A stretch of 64,000 nt of DNA from Stenotrophomonas nitritireducens (GTDB taxonomy: Bacteria; Pseudomonadota; Gammaproteobacteria; Xanthomonadales; Xanthomonadaceae): assembly GCF_001431425.1 (NCBI RefSeq), contig NZ_LDJG01000006.1, forward strand, positions 143,977 through 207,976, written 5' to 3'. The position numbers and the translations under genes are program-made. Positions 36,248-47,801 of the stretch are shown here, one piece after another (the first letter of the stretch is position 1; each line of letters begins with the position of its first letter). The notes under the pieces were generated by a model, which saw only the letters and a program-made list of their open reading frames with translations, searched no databases and was not told the origin of the DNA.

Positions 36248-38389
36248 GTGGCCCGTTCCACTCCCATCGAGCGTTACCGCAACTTCGGCATCATGGCCCA
36301 CATCGATGCCGGCAAGACCACCACGTCCGAGCGCATCCTGTTCTACACCGGCAAGAACCACAAGCTGGGCGAAACGCACGATGGCTCCGCCACCATGGAC
36401 TGGATGGAGCAGGAACAGGAGCGTGGCATCACGATCCAGTCCGCTGCCACCACCGCGTTCTGGAAGGGCATGGACAAGTCCCTGCCGGAGCACCGCTTCA
36501 ACATCATCGACACCCCCGGGCACGTCGACTTCACCATCGAAGTGGAGCGCTCGCTGCGCGTGCTCGACGGTGCGGTGTTCGTGCTGTGCGCCGTGGGTGG
36601 CGTGCAGCCGCAGTCGGAAACCGTGTGGCGCCAGGCCAACAAGTACCACGTGCCGCGCATCGCGTTCGTCAACAAGATGGACCGTACCGGCGCGAACTTC
36701 CTGAAGGTCCGTGACCAGCTGCGCGCCAAGCTCGGCGCCGTCGCCGTGCCGATGCAGCTGCCGATCGGCGCCGAAGAGAACTTCAAGGGCGTTGTCGACC
36801 TGCTCAAGATGAAGGCCATCCAGTGGGATGAAGCCTCGCAGGGCATGAAGTTCGAGTACGGCGAAGTGCCGGCCGACATGAAGGACGCAGCCGAAGAGGC
36901 GCGCACCTTCATGATCGAGACGGCTGCCGAAGCCAGCGAAGAGCTGATGGAAAAGTACCTGGGCGGCGAAGAGCTGGCCGAGGCCGAGATCATCGAAGCG
37001 CTGCGCGTCCGTACGCTGGCGACCGAGATCGTGCCGATGTACTGCGGCTCGGCGTTCAAGAACAAGGGCGTGCAGGCCATGCTCGACGGCGTGATCCAGC
37101 TGCTGCCGTCGCCGGTGGACGTGCCGGACGTGAAGGGCGTGGACGTTGACGACGAAACCAAGGAGCTGAGCCGTCATTCCGACGACAAGGCCCCGTTCTC
37201 GTCGCTGGCGTTCAAGATCATCACCGACCCGTTCGTCGGCGCGCTGACCTTCTTCCGCGTCTACTCGGGCACCCTGAGCGGTGGCGACACCGTGCTGAAC
37301 TCGGTCAAGGGCAAGAAGGAGCGCATCGGTCGCATCCTGCAGATGCACTCGAACAACCGCGAGGAAATCAAGGAAGTTCTGGCCGGTGACATCGCCGCGG
37401 CGGTGGGCCTGAAGGACACCTCCACCGGCGATACCCTGTGCGCGCCGGAAGCGCCGATCATCCTGGAGCGCATGGCGTTCCCGGAGCCGGTGATCTCGAT
37501 GGCCGTCGAGCCGAAGACCAAGTCCGACCAGGAAAAGATGGGCATGGCCCTGGGCCGCCTGGCGCAGGAAGATCCGTCGTTCCGCGTCAAGACCGACGAA
37601 GAGTCGGGCCAGACGATCATCTCGGGCATGGGCGAGCTGCACCTGGACATCATCGTCGACCGCCTGAAGCGCGAGTTCAGCGTCGAGGCGAACGTCGGCA
37701 AGCCGCAGGTGGCCTACCGCGAGACCATCCAGGCCGCGGACGTGAAGTCGGACTACAAGCACGCCAAGCAGTCCGGTGGTAAGGGCCAGTACGGTCACGT
37801 CGTGATCGAGCTGTCGCCGATCACCGCCGAAGACCGCGCCGATCCGAAGATCGCTCCGCTGATCAAGGACGATTTCCTGTTCCTGAACGAAATCACCGGC
37901 GGCGTGATCCCGAAGGAATTCATTCCTTCCGTGGAAAAGGGCCTGCGCGAGACCATCACCAGTGGCCCGCTGGCCGGCTTCCCGGTGGTGGACGTGAAGG
38001 TCAAGCTGGTGTTCGGCTCGTACCACGACGTCGACTCGTCGGAAATGGCGTTCAAGCTGGCTTCGTCGATGGCCTTCAAGCAGGGCTTCGCCAAGGCCAA
38101 GCCGGTGCTGCTGGAGCCGATCATGAAGGTCGAGATCGTCACCCCGGAGGACTACCAGGGCGACGTGATGGGCGACGTGAGTCGTCGTCGCGGCGTGCTG
38201 CAGGGCTCGGGCACCACCGGTGATGGCTCGGCCAGCATCATCAATGCGATGATCCCGCTGGGCGAGATGTTCGGCTACGCCACCGCGTTGCGTTCGCAGA
38301 CCCAGGGTCGCGCGACCTTCACGATGGAGTTCGACCATTACGAGCCGGCGCCGAACAACATCGCCGACACCGTCATCAAGAAGGCCTGA
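36248..38389 (+). CDS. fusA: Elongation factor G
   Basis: EF-G drives translocation with GTP. The 713-residue protein starts with GTG at 36248, supported by GAGAGG 6 bases upstream and by the family N-terminus [21 protein letters not shown]. The G1 motif AHIDAGKTT, the switch DTPGHVDFT and NKMDRTG are present, as are domains II-V with [15 protein letters not shown]. tuf2 follows after 52 bases. Confidence 0.98.
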   Translation: MARSTPIERYRNFGIMAHIDAGKTTTSERILFYTGKNHKLGETHDGSATMDWMEQEQERGITIQSAATTAFWKGMDKSLPEHRFNIIDTPGHVDFTIEVERSLRVLDGAVFVLCAVGGVQPQSETVWRQANKYHVPRIAFVNKMDRTGANFLKVRDQLRAKLGAVAVPMQLPIGAEENFKGVVDLLKMKAIQWDEASQGMKFEYGEVPADMKDAAEEARTFMIETAAEASEELMEKYLGGEELAEAEIIEALRVRTLATEIVPMYCGSAFKNKGVQAMLDGVIQLLPSPVDVPDVKGVDVDDETKELSRHSDDKAPFSSLAFKIITDPFVGALTFFRVYSGTLSGGDTVLNSVKGKKERIGRILQMHSNNREEIKEVLAGDIAAAVGLKDTSTGDTLCAPEAPIILERMAFPEPVISMAVEPKTKSDQEKMGMALGRLAQEDPSFRVKTDEESGQTIISGMGELHLDIIVDRLKREFSVEANVGKPQVAYRETIQAADVKSDYKHAKQSGGKGQYGHVVIELSPITAEDRADPKIAPLIKDDFLFLNEITGGVIPKEFIPSVEKGLRETITSGPLAGFPVVDVKVKLVFGSYHDVDSSEMAFKLASSMAFKQGFAKAKPVLLEPIMKVEIVTPEDYQGDVMGDVSRRRGVLQGSGTTGDGSASIINAMIPLGEMFGYATALRSQTQGRATFTMEFDHYEPAPNNIADTVIKKA

Positions 38390-38441
38390 GCCCCGGCTCG
38401 GGTCCTTCCCAAAAATTTTGAGCTAATCAAGGAATCGCAAA

Positions 38442-39632
<1,191 letters not shown>

Positions 39633-39665
39633 GCGCGTCTTCCCCGTCCGCGGGGAGCGTGAAAG

Positions 39666-39693
39666 AAGGGCGGCCTCCGGGCCGCCCTTTTTT
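39666..39693 (+). terminator. Strong intrinsic terminator of the str operon
   Basis: A 10-bp perfect stem (39666-39675 with 39680-39689, loop TCCG) runs into six T residues (39688-39693). It cleanly separates tuf2 from the following region. Confidence 0.92.
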
Positions 39694-39733
39694 GTGACTC
39701 CGCCAGCCAGGGGAAAGCATCCCCTGCGTTCCC

Positions 39734-39980
39734 GTGGAGCGGGACAACGCCCGGCTGAAGCCTTCCTGGCCAGGCCCGCCGGGCGTTGCCCGGCGCTACA
39801 AAGCCGCCGTGATCCACGTTCTGTAGAGCGGGGCAACGCCCCGCTGGAGCCTTTCTGGCCAGGCCCCGCCGGGTGTTGCCCGGCGCTACAAGGCCGCCGT
39901 GATCCGCTTTCCGTAAAGCAGGGCTGCGCCTCGCTGAGGCCTTTCCGGCCGGGTCCAGCCAGTGCGGCCTGGCGTCACCG
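39734..39980. repeat. Tandem array of paired REP palindromes, about 90-base period
   Basis: Three units of 89-90 bases each contain a plus-facing and a minus-facing GTAG palindrome. The middle unit is best preserved (GTAG head 39823, inverse head CTAC 39886-39889). The first has a decayed left head (GTGG) and an intact right one (CTAC 39796-39799). The third is degraded (GTAA head 39913). Shared flanks such as CCGCCGTGATCC mark the unit borders. This resembles the BIME arrays described for other REP families. Confidence 0.75.
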
Positions 39981-40160
39981 GGCGCGATGCGCCATGGCTT
40001 CCCGCATCCGCAGGTGGCGGAAAATGCCCGCTGTTCCGCTCTTGTATCAATGGGCTGTGCTGCCGTCGTGACCTTTGCTACGTGAAACCGGTGGCGGGGG
40101 TGCTTAAGGTGCGTGCCGCGGTTGCGGCCGCCAACAAGATAGAGACCAGGAGAAAACGGG

Positions 40161-42896
40161 ATGTTGCGAGGTTCGGGACAACGGCGGCGCAGGGTGGCGC
40201 TGGCAGTAGCGCTGGCGGCGATCGCCGCAGTGGCGCAGGCGGCGGCACCGGCGCCTAAGGAGCACTTCGGCTTCACCATCGGCGAGGATTACATGCTCGC
40301 CACCTATACCCAGACCGAGGCGTATTTCCGCAAGGTCGCCGCCGGCTCCGACCGGTTCCGGCTCGTTGAGCTGGGCAGGACCTCGGAAGGGCGCCCGCAG
40401 CTGATGCTGGTCGCCTCCTCGCCAGCCAACCTGGCAAAACTGGACGAGTACCGCGGCATCTCCGAGCGCCTGGCGCGGGCGCGCGATGACGAGGCCGTCG
40501 CGCGCGGGCTGGCGGAGCAGGGCAAGGCGGTGGTGTGGATCGACGGCGGCCTGCATGCCAACGAGACCGTCGGCGCGCACCAGCTGATCGAGACCGTGTG
40601 GCAGCTGGCCAGCCGCGACGACGCGGAGACCCGGCGCATCCTCAACGACACGATCGTGCTGCTGGTCCATGCCAATCCGGACGGGCAGGAGCTGTATTCG
40701 GACTGGTACATGCGCGAGCCGGTGCCGGCCAGGCGCGTGCTCGACAAGCCGCCGCGCCTGTACCAGAAGTACGCCGGCCACGACAACAACCGCGACTTCT
40801 ACATGGCCGCGCTGCAGGAAACGCGCAACCTCAACCTGGCGATGTACACGCGCTGGTACCCGCAGATCGTCTACAACCACCACCAGACCTCGCCCAAGGG
40901 CACGGTCATCGTGATCCCGCCGTACCGCGATCCGTACAACTACAACATCGACGCGATGATCCCGGTCGGGCTGGAATCGCTCGGCTCGACGATGAACCTG
41001 CGCTTCCTGCAGGAGAACAAGCCGGGTGCGGTATCCAAGGGCGGCAGCGTGTATTCCACCTGGTGGAACGGCGGCCTGCGCACCATGCCGTACTTCCACA
41101 ACATGCTCGGCGTGCTGACCGAAATCACCGGCAACCCGACGCCGATGCAGATCCCGTTCCTGCCGGACCGGCAGCTGCCCGACAGCAACCTGCCGGCGCC
41201 GGTGCCGGCGCAGACCTGGCATTTCCGCCAGTCCATCGACTACAGCCTGACCGCCAACTGGGCGTTGCTGGACTATGCCTCGCGCAACCGCGAGCAGCTG
41301 CTGTGGAACATCTACCGCATGGGCCGCAATTCCATCGAGCGCGGCAGCCGCGATACCTGGACGGCCAGTCCGAGCGTCCTGGCCAAGGCCCGCGCCGACG
41401 CAGGCAAGGACGGCAAGCCGGCGGCGGAGCTGGATGCGGGGCAGGTGAGCGCCCTGCTGCGGCGCCCGGAGCAGCGCGATCCGCGCGGCTATATCATCCC
41501 GGCCGACCAGGCGGATTTCCCGACCGCGACCGCCTTCGTCAATGCGCTGCAGCTGGCGGGGGTCGAGGTGGAGCGTGCGACCCGGCCGTTCGCCGTGGCC
41601 GGCCGCAGGTATCCGGCCGGCTCGTTCGTGGTCAAGGCCGACCAGGCGTTCCGGCCGCACGTGCTGGACATGTTCGAGCCGCAGGACCATCCGCATGACT
41701 TCGAGTACGCCGGCGGCCCGCCGATCGCGCCCTACGACTCGGCCGGCTGGACGCTGGCCTTCCAGATGGGCGTGGCGTTCGATCGCGTGCTGGAAGGGTT
41801 CGATGGCCCGTTCGAGGCGCTGCCGGCAGGGCAACTGCAGGTGCCGGCTGACGTGCCGGTGCCCGCCTCGGCCACCGGCTACCTGCTCGATGCGCGAGCC
41901 AACAACAGCGTGATCGCGGTCAACCGGTTGCTCAAGGCCGGCGTGCCGGTGCGGCGCCTGCATGACCGCGATGGCGCCTTCTTCGTGCCATCCGCATCGG
42001 CGTCGACCATGGCCGGGGCCTTGCGTGGCACCGGTGTGGTGGCGACCGTCGCTGGCCGTAGCGTCAAGGGTGGCGAGCCGATGAAGGCGCCGCGTATCGC
42101 GCTGTGGGACCACTATGGCGGCTCCATGGTCTCCGGCTGGACGCGGCTGGTCCTGGAAAACTTCGGCTTCGACTATGAAGTGGTCTATCCGCAGCAGATC
42201 CTCGATGGTGACCTGCGCAGCCGGTTCGACGTGCTGATCCTGCCCAGTGGCGCGCTGCCGCTGCCCGGGGAGCTTGCGATCGAAGGCAAGGCCGGGCGTG
42301 CACCGGCCTCGCCAGACCCGGCCACCATTCCGGCCGAGTTCCGCCCGATGCTGGGCGAGCTGGACGGCGAGCCGGCGGTCGCTGCGCTGCGCTGCTTCCT
42401 GCAGGCCGGCGGCCATGTCGTCGCCACCGGTTCCTCCAGCGGGCTGGCGCTGCAGCTCGGCCTGCCGCTGCGCAGCCATCTGCTGGGCAAGGGGGCGGAC
42501 GGCCAGTCCCGTGCGCTCAACCAGCGCGAGTACTACATTCCCGGCAGCGTGCTGCAGGTGGCGGTGGACAAGTCGCGCCCGCTCAACTGGGGGTTGCCGC
42601 AGCGCCTGGACGTGTACTTCTCCGACGGTCGCTGGGACAATGCCCCGGTGTTCGATCTTCCTGCTGGCCGCGGCGACATCCGCCCGCTGCTGCGCTTCGA
42701 CTCGGCCACGCCGCTGCGCAGCGGCTGGGCCTGGGGCCAGGAGCACCTGCAGGGCGGGGTGCTGGCCGCCGAGGCCGACGTCGGTGCCGGGCGCCTGACC
42801 TTCTTCGGGACGGACATCACCTTCCGCTCGCAGACCCACGGTTCGTTCAAGCTGCTGTTCAACAGCCTGCTGCAGGCCGGCGCCACCGCGGAATGA
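40161..42896 (+). CDS. Large exported M14-family zinc carboxypeptidase-like protein
   Basis: The 911-residue precursor has an Arg-rich start and signal peptide (VALAVALAAIAAVAQAAA, about 12-29). The M14 peptidase domain follows (about 45-400). Zinc ligands are His132 and Glu135 in GGLHANE and probably His240 in YNHHQT; Asn210-Arg211 in HDNNRDF is the substrate-binding pair. From residue 641 (MKAPRIALWDHYGGS) a glutamine-amidotransferase-like alpha/beta fold is recognisable, an arrangement seen in large secreted M14 proteins. It probably trims peptides in the periplasm or outside the cell. It sits alone between the str and S10 operons, with a REP array on its 5' side. Confidence 0.87.
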   Translation: MLRGSGQRRRRVALAVALAAIAAVAQAAAPAPKEHFGFTIGEDYMLATYTQTEAYFRKVAAGSDRFRLVELGRTSEGRPQLMLVASSPANLAKLDEYRGISERLARARDDEAVARGLAEQGKAVVWIDGGLHANETVGAHQLIETVWQLASRDDAETRRILNDTIVLLVHANPDGQELYSDWYMREPVPARRVLDKPPRLYQKYAGHDNNRDFYMAALQETRNLNLAMYTRWYPQIVYNHHQTSPKGTVIVIPPYRDPYNYNIDAMIPVGLESLGSTMNLRFLQENKPGAVSKGGSVYSTWWNGGLRTMPYFHNMLGVLTEITGNPTPMQIPFLPDRQLPDSNLPAPVPAQTWHFRQSIDYSLTANWALLDYASRNREQLLWNIYRMGRNSIERGSRDTWTASPSVLAKARADAGKDGKPAAELDAGQVSALLRRPEQRDPRGYIIPADQADFPTATAFVNALQLAGVEVERATRPFAVAGRRYPAGSFVVKADQAFRPHVLDMFEPQDHPHDFEYAGGPPIAPYDSAGWTLAFQMGVAFDRVLEGFDGPFEALPAGQLQVPADVPVPASATGYLLDARANNSVIAVNRLLKAGVPVRRLHDRDGAFFVPSASASTMAGALRGTGVVATVAGRSVKGGEPMKAPRIALWDHYGGSMVSGWTRLVLENFGFDYEVVYPQQILDGDLRSRFDVLILPSGALPLPGELAIEGKAGRAPASPDPATIPAEFRPMLGELDGEPAVAALRCFLQAGGHVVATGSSSGLALQLGLPLRSHLLGKGADGQSRALNQREYYIPGSVLQVAVDKSRPLNWGLPQRLDVYFSDGRWDNAPVFDLPAGRGDIRPLLRFDSATPLRSGWAWGQEHLQGGVLAAEADVGAGRLTFFGTDITFRSQTHGSFKLLFNSLLQAGATAE

Positions 42897-42904
42897 GGGG
42901 TCTA

Positions 42905-42932
42905 GACGGGCGCGCGGAAGCGTCCGCCCGTC
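42905..42932 (+). terminator. Hairpin after the M14 gene
   Basis: GACGGGCG (42905-42912) pairs with CGCCCGTC (42925-42932). No T-run follows. A second inverted repeat, CGGGGGCTT...AAGCCCCGG, lies at about 42974-42993 and overlaps the S10 promoter. Confidence 0.45.
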
Positions 42933-42980
42933 CAAGCATGGCCGGCAGCTGAAGCGCAAGAGGGACGGAGTGCCGGGGGC

Positions 42981-43009
42981 TTGCAAAGCCCCGGGAATGC
43001 TGACAGAAT
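42981..43009 (+). promoter_or_regulatory. Probable promoter of the S10 operon
   Basis: TTGCAA (42981-42986) and CAGAAT (43004-43009) are exactly 17 bases apart. The same unusual -10 hexamer, CAGAAT, is used by the tRNA-tuf1 promoter at 20687. Transcription would start near 43016. Confidence 0.65.
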
Positions 43010-43015
43010 GCACGA

Positions 43016-43295
43016 CCACTCGCGGGACTCATGCTTGCATGGGCTCCGCAACCAGCGAAATGAAGGGCAGGACGCGCTTCGTATTCGCCAGACTAAGGAC
43101 AGGTCGCGTGGGTCGCTCCGGAAGGTTCGGGGCGCTTTCTGCGCGTTTGTTTGTGTCTGGGCGGGCCGGGAAACCGGGCCGCCTTGCTGTTTTGAAGGGA
43201 TTCGCGCGACGGCCGGGTGGCATGGCCGCGCATTCATGGGGTCCGGTACACAAGAGGCCGGGCCTGTCGCTCTTTAGACCTATAGGAACACCGTC
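43016..43295 (+). promoter_or_regulatory. About 280-base untranslated leader of the S10 operon
   Basis: No gene is supported here. In E. coli a 172-base leader is the target of L4 control of both transcription and translation. This leader is longer. It contains an imperfect GC-rich hairpin with a GAAA loop around 43161-43183 and ends with AGGAAC before the rpsJ ATG. Whether L4 acts on it cannot be told from sequence. Confidence 0.4.
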
Positions 43296-43607
43296 ATGGC
43301 GGACCAAAAGATCCGGATTCGGCTGAAGGCGTTCGATCATCGTTTGATCGACCGCTCGGCCAGCGAGATCGTTGAAACGGCCAAGCGGACCGGCGCGCAA
43401 GTGCGTGGCCCGATCCCGCTGCCGACCAAGATCGAACGTTACACCGTTCTGGTTTCCCCGCACGTCGACAAGGACGCGCGTGACCAGTACGAAACCCGCA
43501 CGCACAAGCGCGTGCTCGACATCGTCGACCCCAACGACAAGACCGTGGACGCGCTGATGAAGCTCGAACTGGCTGCCGGCGTCGACGTTCAGATCAAGCT
43601 GACCTGA
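43296..43607 (+). CDS. rpsJ: 30S ribosomal protein S10 (NusE)
   Basis: S10 is a 30S head protein and, as NusE, an antitermination factor with NusB. The 103-residue protein has [13 protein letters not shown] at the start and the loop [15 protein letters not shown]. First gene of the S10 operon. Confidence 0.98.
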   Translation: MADQKIRIRLKAFDHRLIDRSASEIVETAKRTGAQVRGPIPLPTKIERYTVLVSPHVDKDARDQYETRTHKRVLDIVDPNDKTVDALMKLELAAGVDVQIKLT

Positions 43608-43618
43608 GGACTACGACC

Positions 43619-44269
43619 ATGACGAAGAAGTATTCGTTGGGCTTCGTGGGCCGCAAGGCCGGCATGAGCCGCGTTTTCACTGAAGATGGCCTGTCCATCC
43701 CGGTGACCCTGATCGAAGCCACCCCGAACCGCATCGCGCAGATCAAGACCGTCGAAACCGACGGCTACAGCGCCGTGCAGGTGACCGTCGGCGCCCGTCG
43801 CGCCGCCCTGGTGAACAAGCCGGAAGCCGGCCACTTCGCCAAGGCCAAGGTCGAAGCCGGTCGTGGCCTGTGGGAATTCCGCGTCGAGGACGCCCAGATC
43901 GGCGATTACGCCGTCGGTGGCGAAGTCAAGGCGGACATCTTCGAAGTCGGCCAGATCGTCGACGTCCAGGGTGTCACCAAGGGCAAGGGCTTCCAGGGCA
44001 CCATCAAGCGCTACAACTTCACCATGGGCGACGCCACCCACGGTAACTCGCTGTCGCATCGCGCGCCGGGTTCGTTGGGCCAGCGCCAGACCCCGGGTCG
44101 CGTTTTCCCGGGCAAGAAGATGGCCGGCCACATGGGTGCCGTGCAGCAGAGCACGCAGAACCTGGAAGTGGTCAAGGTCGACGTCGAGCGTGGTCTGATT
44201 GCCGTCCGTGGTGCCGTTCCGGGTGCTGCCGGTGGCGACGTGATCGTGCGTCCGGCGAGCAAGGCATAA
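43619..44269 (+). CDS. rplC: 50S ribosomal protein L3
   Basis: L3 nucleates 50S assembly and reaches to the peptidyl-transferase centre. The 216-residue protein has the central loop [20 protein letters not shown], the segment that carries the glutamine methylated by PrmB in E. coli. It starts 11 bases after rpsJ. Confidence 0.98.
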   Translation: MTKKYSLGFVGRKAGMSRVFTEDGLSIPVTLIEATPNRIAQIKTVETDGYSAVQVTVGARRAALVNKPEAGHFAKAKVEAGRGLWEFRVEDAQIGDYAVGGEVKADIFEVGQIVDVQGVTKGKGFQGTIKRYNFTMGDATHGNSLSHRAPGSLGQRQTPGRVFPGKKMAGHMGAVQQSTQNLEVVKVDVERGLIAVRGAVPGAAGGDVIVRPASKA

Positions 44270-44281
44270 GGAGAGATGACG

Positions 44282-44887
44282 ATGGAACTCGTTATCACGG
44301 GTAGCAACAACAAGGTCTCGGTCTCCGAAGCCGTGTTCGGCCGCGATTTCAGCGAAGATCTGGTTCACCAGGTCGTCGTTGCCTACCGCAACGCCGCTCG
44401 CGCCGGTACCAAGGCACAGAAGACGCGCTCTGAAGTGGCTGGCACCACCAAGAAGTCGAAGAAGCAGAAGGGTGGTGGCGCTCGTCACGGTGCCCTGACC
44501 GCTCCGATCTTCGTCGGCGGTGGCGTCACCTTCGCGGCCAAGCCGCGCAGCTTCGAGCAGAAGGTCAACCGCAAGCAGTATCGCGCCGCCATGTGCGCCA
44601 TCCTGTCCGAGCTGAACCGCCAGGGCCGCCTGACCATCGTCGAGTCCTTCGACGTGGAAGCGACCAGCACCAAGGGTCTGATCGGCAAGCTGGCTGGCCT
44701 GGAAGTGGGCAAGCGTCCGCTGATCGTCACCGAAGAGGCTTCCGAGCACCTGTACCTGTCGGCCCGCAATCTGCCCTACGTGCAGGTGCGTGACGTCCAG
44801 GGTCTGGATCCGGTCGCTCTGGTCGCTGCCGACACGGTCGTCATCACCGCCGATGCGGTCAAGAAGGTCGAGGAGTGGCTGGCATGA
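44282..44887 (+). CDS. rplD: 50S ribosomal protein L4
   Basis: L4 lines the exit tunnel and in E. coli represses the S10 operon. The 201-residue product starts at 44282, the second ATG of an ATGACGATG string. AAGGAG is 8 bases from this ATG but only 2 from the first. The loop [20 protein letters not shown] and the end [16 protein letters not shown] fit the family. Its stop overlaps the rplW start (ATGA). Confidence 0.97.
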   Translation: MELVITGSNNKVSVSEAVFGRDFSEDLVHQVVVAYRNAARAGTKAQKTRSEVAGTTKKSKKQKGGGARHGALTAPIFVGGGVTFAAKPRSFEQKVNRKQYRAAMCAILSELNRQGRLTIVESFDVEATSTKGLIGKLAGLEVGKRPLIVTEEASEHLYLSARNLPYVQVRDVQGLDPVALVAADTVVITADAVKKVEEWLA

Positions 44888-45183
44888 GCAGCAACGAAAA
44901 AATCTTCAGCGTGCTGCGCGCTCCGCGAGTCTCCGAAAAGACCGCGCGCCTGCAGGAACTCTCCAACCAGTACGTCTTCGAAGTCTCGAACGAAGCAACC
45001 AAGGCCGATGTGAAGGCCGCGGTCGAGCAGCTGTTCGACGTCAAGGTCGAGGCCGTCAACGTGGTCAACGTCAAGGGCAAGAGCAAGTCCTTCCGTAACC
45101 GCGCTGGCCGTCGCGGCGATTGGCGCAAGGCGTACGTGCGCCTGGCCGATGGCCAGTCCATCGATGTAACGGCCAAGGCCTGA
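44884..45183 (+). CDS. rplW: 50S ribosomal protein L23
   Basis: L23 is the docking site for trigger factor and SRP at the tunnel exit. The 99-residue protein starts at the ATG overlapping the rplD stop, with [17 protein letters not shown] near the N-terminus and the tunnel-side loop [20 protein letters not shown]. Confidence 0.97.
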   Translation: MSSNEKIFSVLRAPRVSEKTARLQELSNQYVFEVSNEATKADVKAAVEQLFDVKVEAVNVVNVKGKSKSFRNRAGRRGDWRKAYVRLADGQSIDVTAKA

Positions 45184-45193
45184 GGTACATCCC

Positions 45194-46021
45194 ATGCCAT
45201 TGATGAAATTCAAGCCCACCTCCGCAGGCCGCCGTTCGGCCCTGCGCGTGGTCACGCCCGATCTGCACAAGGGCGCGCCGCACGCCGCGTTGCTGGAGCC
45301 GCAGAGCAAGTCCGGTGGTCGCAACCACCATGGCCGCATCACCACCCGTCATATGGGTGGCGGCCACAAGCAGCACTACCGCATCATCGACTTCAAGCGC
45401 AACAAGGAAGGCATTCCGGCGCGCGTGGAACGCATCGAATACGATCCGAACCGCACCGCCCACATCGCCCTGCTGTGCTACGTCGACGGTGAGCGCCGCT
45501 ACATCATCGCCCCGAAGGGCCTGAAGGCGGGTGACCAGGTCATCTCCGGCGCGCATGCGCCGATCAAGACCGGCAACACCCTGCCGCTGCGCAACATCCC
45601 GGTCGGTACCACCATCCACGGCATCGAGCTGAAGCCGGGCAAGGGTGCGCAGATCGCCCGCGCCGCTGGCGCCGGCGTGCAGCTGGTCGCCCGTGAAGGC
45701 ATCTACGCCACCCTGCGCCTGCGCTCGGGTGAAATGCGCAAGGTGCCGGTCGAGTGCCGCGCCACCATCGGTGAAGTCGGCAACGACGAGCACAACCTGC
45801 AGAAGCTCGGCAAGGCCGGTGCTGCACGCTGGCGTGGTGTCAAGCCGACCGTCCGCGGCGCCGCCATGAACCCGGTGGACCATCCGCACGGTGGTGGTGA
45901 GGCCAAGGCCGGCCAGGGTAACCCGCATCCGGTCACCCCGTGGGGTGTCCCGACCAAGGGCTACAAGACGCGCCATAACAAGCGCACCCAGCAGTTCATC
46001 GTCCGCGATCGTAGGGGCTAA
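45194..46021 (+). CDS. rplB: 50S ribosomal protein L2
   Basis: L2 is needed for peptidyl transfer and subunit joining. The 275-residue protein has the C-terminal signature [16 protein letters not shown] with the functional histidine of HPHGGGE, and the typical end [13 protein letters not shown]. Spacing of 10 bases from rplW. Confidence 0.98.
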   Translation: MPLMKFKPTSAGRRSALRVVTPDLHKGAPHAALLEPQSKSGGRNHHGRITTRHMGGGHKQHYRIIDFKRNKEGIPARVERIEYDPNRTAHIALLCYVDGERRYIIAPKGLKAGDQVISGAHAPIKTGNTLPLRNIPVGTTIHGIELKPGKGAQIARAAGAGVQLVAREGIYATLRLRSGEMRKVPVECRATIGEVGNDEHNLQKLGKAGAARWRGVKPTVRGAAMNPVDHPHGGGEAKAGQGNPHPVTPWGVPTKGYKTRHNKRTQQFIVRDRRG

Positions 46022-46027
46022 TCGACC

Positions 46028-46297
46028 ATGGCACGTTCACTCAAGAAGGGCCCGTTCGTCGATCACCACCTCGTCAAGAAGGTGGAGGCCGCCGCGGGCA
46101 GCAAGAAGCCGATCAAGACCTGGTCGCGCCGTTCGATGATCCTGCCGGAAATGGTAGGCGTCACCATCGCCGTGCATAACGGCAAGAACCACGTTCCGGT
46201 TCTCGTCAACGAGAACATGGTCGGTCACAAGCTCGGCGAATTCGCCATCACCCGGACCTTCAAGGGTCACGGTGCTGACAAGAAGTCGGGCAAGTAA
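46028..46297 (+). CDS. rpsS: 30S ribosomal protein S19
   Basis: S19 lies in the 30S head and contacts the A-site finger. The 89-residue protein begins [20 protein letters not shown] and has the [20 protein letters not shown] core. It starts 6 bases after rplB. Confidence 0.98.
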   Translation: MARSLKKGPFVDHHLVKKVEAAAGSKKPIKTWSRRSMILPEMVGVTIAVHNGKNHVPVLVNENMVGHKLGEFAITRTFKGHGADKKSGK

Positions 46298-46309
46298 GGA
46301 GAGATGACG

Positions 46310-46645
46310 ATGGAAGCGAAAGCAATCCTGCGCACCGCGCGCATCTCCCCGCAGAAGGCCCGTCTGGTCGCTGACCAGGTGCGCGGTCTTCCGGCCGAGC
46401 GTGCGGTCAACCTGCTGAAGTTCTCGGACAAGAAGGCTGCCGCCCTCATCAAGAAGGTGGTGGAGTCGGCTATCGCCAACGCCGAGAACAACCAGGGCGC
46501 CGACGTCGATGAGCTGAAGGTCAAGACCATCATGGTTGATGAAGGTCCGAGCCTGAAGCGCTTCATGGCCCGCGCCAAGGGCCGCGGCACGCGCATTCTC
46601 AAGCGCACCAGCCACATCACCGTGGTCGTGGGCGAGGGCAAATAA
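46310..46645 (+). CDS. rplV: 50S ribosomal protein L22
   Basis: L22 lines the exit tunnel; its hairpin is a macrolide-resistance site. The 111-residue protein starts at the second ATG of ATGACGATG, by the same logic as rplD. The initiation region (TAAGGAGAGATGACGATGG) is identical to that of rplD. The tunnel hairpin [16 protein letters not shown] is wild type. Confidence 0.97.
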   Translation: MEAKAILRTARISPQKARLVADQVRGLPAERAVNLLKFSDKKAAALIKKVVESAIANAENNQGADVDELKVKTIMVDEGPSLKRFMARAKGRGTRILKRTSHITVVVGEGK

Positions 46646-46647
46646 CG

Positions 46648-47382
46648 ATGGGTCACAAAGTACATCCGATTGGTATCCGCCTGGGCATCGCCAAGGACTG
46701 GAACTCCAAGTGGTACGCCAACAAGGCCGAGTTCGCCAGCTACCTGGCGGCCGACCTGAAGGTCCGCGAGATGCTTCGCAAGAAGCTGGCGCAGGCCGGT
46801 ATCTCCAAGATCCTGATCGAGCGTCCGGCCAAGACCGCGCGCGTGACGATCCACACCGCCCGTCCGGGCGTGGTGATCGGCAAGCGTGGTGAGGACATCG
46901 AGAAGCTGCGCAAGGAAGTGAGCGAAGTGATGGGCGTCCCGGCGCACATCAACGTCACCGAAGTGCGCAAGCCGGAGCTGGACGCGCAGCTGGTCGCCGA
47001 GTCGATCGCGCAGCAGCTGGAGCGTCGCATCATGTTCCGCCGCGCGATGAAGCGTGCGGTCGGCAACGCGATGCGCCTGGGTGCCCTGGGCATCAAGGTC
47101 AACGTGGCTGGCCGCTTGAACGGCGCTGAAATCGCCCGTTCCGAGTGGTACCGCGAAGGCCGCGTGCCGCTGCACACCCTGCGCGCCGACATCGACTACG
47201 GTTTCGCTGAGGCCAGCACCACCTACGGCATCATCGGCATCAAGGTCTGGATCTACAAGGGCGAAGTCTTCGATTTCTCCCAGGTTGGCCAGGAAAAGCA
47301 GGACGACAGCCCGCGCAGCGATCGCAACGATCGTGGCGACCGTGCCGACCGTCCGTCGCGCCCGGCTCGTGAAGCGAGGTAA
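46648..47382 (+). CDS. rpsC: 30S ribosomal protein S3
   Basis: S3 guards the mRNA entry. The 244-residue protein has the KH domain motif [13 protein letters not shown] and the C-terminal [14 protein letters not shown] strand (here [10 protein letters not shown]). It ends in a charged tail rich in Asp, Arg and Asn ([18 protein letters not shown]) beyond the core, a feature of this lineage. It starts 2 bases after rplV. Confidence 0.98.
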   Translation: MGHKVHPIGIRLGIAKDWNSKWYANKAEFASYLAADLKVREMLRKKLAQAGISKILIERPAKTARVTIHTARPGVVIGKRGEDIEKLRKEVSEVMGVPAHINVTEVRKPELDAQLVAESIAQQLERRIMFRRAMKRAVGNAMRLGALGIKVNVAGRLNGAEIARSEWYREGRVPLHTLRADIDYGFAEASTTYGIIGIKVWIYKGEVFDFSQVGQEKQDDSPRSDRNDRGDRADRPSRPAREAR

Positions 47383-47387
47383 CGGCA

Positions 47388-47801
47388 ATGTTGCAACCCA
47401 AGCGAACCAAATACCGCAAGATGTTCAAGGGCCGCAACGACGGCCTGAGCTGGAGCGCCAATGCCGTCAGCTTCGGTGAGTACGGCCTGAAGGCCACCGC
47501 TCACGGCCAGCTGACCGCGCGCCAGATCGAAGCGGCCCGTCGTTCGATCAGCCGTTACGTCAAGCGTGGCGGCAAGATGTGGATCCGCGTTTTCCCGGAC
47601 AAGCCCATCACCAAGAAGCCCATCGAAGTCCGAATGGGTGCCGGTAAGGGCGGCGTGGAGTACTGGGTCGCCCAGATCCAGCCGGGCCGCATGATCTATG
47701 AAATCGAGGGTGTTTCCGAGGAAATCGCACGCGAGGCGTTCCGCCTGGCGTCGGCCAAGCTCTCGGTCACCACCACTTTCGTGACCCGGACGGTGCGCTG
47801 A
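47388..47801 (+). CDS. rplP: 50S ribosomal protein L16
   Basis: L16 organises the A-site tRNA pocket. The 137-residue protein begins [19 protein letters not shown] and has [20 protein letters not shown]. The last base of its TGA is the first of the rpmC ATG, so translation is coupled. Confidence 0.98.
   Translation: MLQPKRTKYRKMFKGRNDGLSWSANAVSFGEYGLKATAHGQLTARQIEAARRSISRYVKRGGKMWIRVFPDKPITKKPIEVRMGAGKGGVEYWVAQIQPGRMIYEIEGVSEEIAREAFRLASAKLSVTTTFVTRTVR

Larger units (their letters stand above)
39633..40160. other. 528-base gene-free spacer between tuf2 and the M14 gene
   Basis: It contains the str terminator, the REP array and, from about 39985, roughly 175 bases that should hold the promoter of the M14 peptidase gene. 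I see no reliable -35/-10 pair there. AGGAG at 40147-40151 serves as the ribosome site for the ATG at 40161. Confidence 0.6.

Noticed and set aside
39734..39980. CRISPR array or insertion-sequence remnant after tuf2
   Set aside because: The 90-base period contains paired inverted palindromes, no spacers and no transposase reading frame.
40104..43019. A 971-codon minus-strand frame opposite the M14 gene
   Set aside because: The sense strand has a signal peptide, ribosome site and catalytic motifs; the antisense frame results from codon bias.
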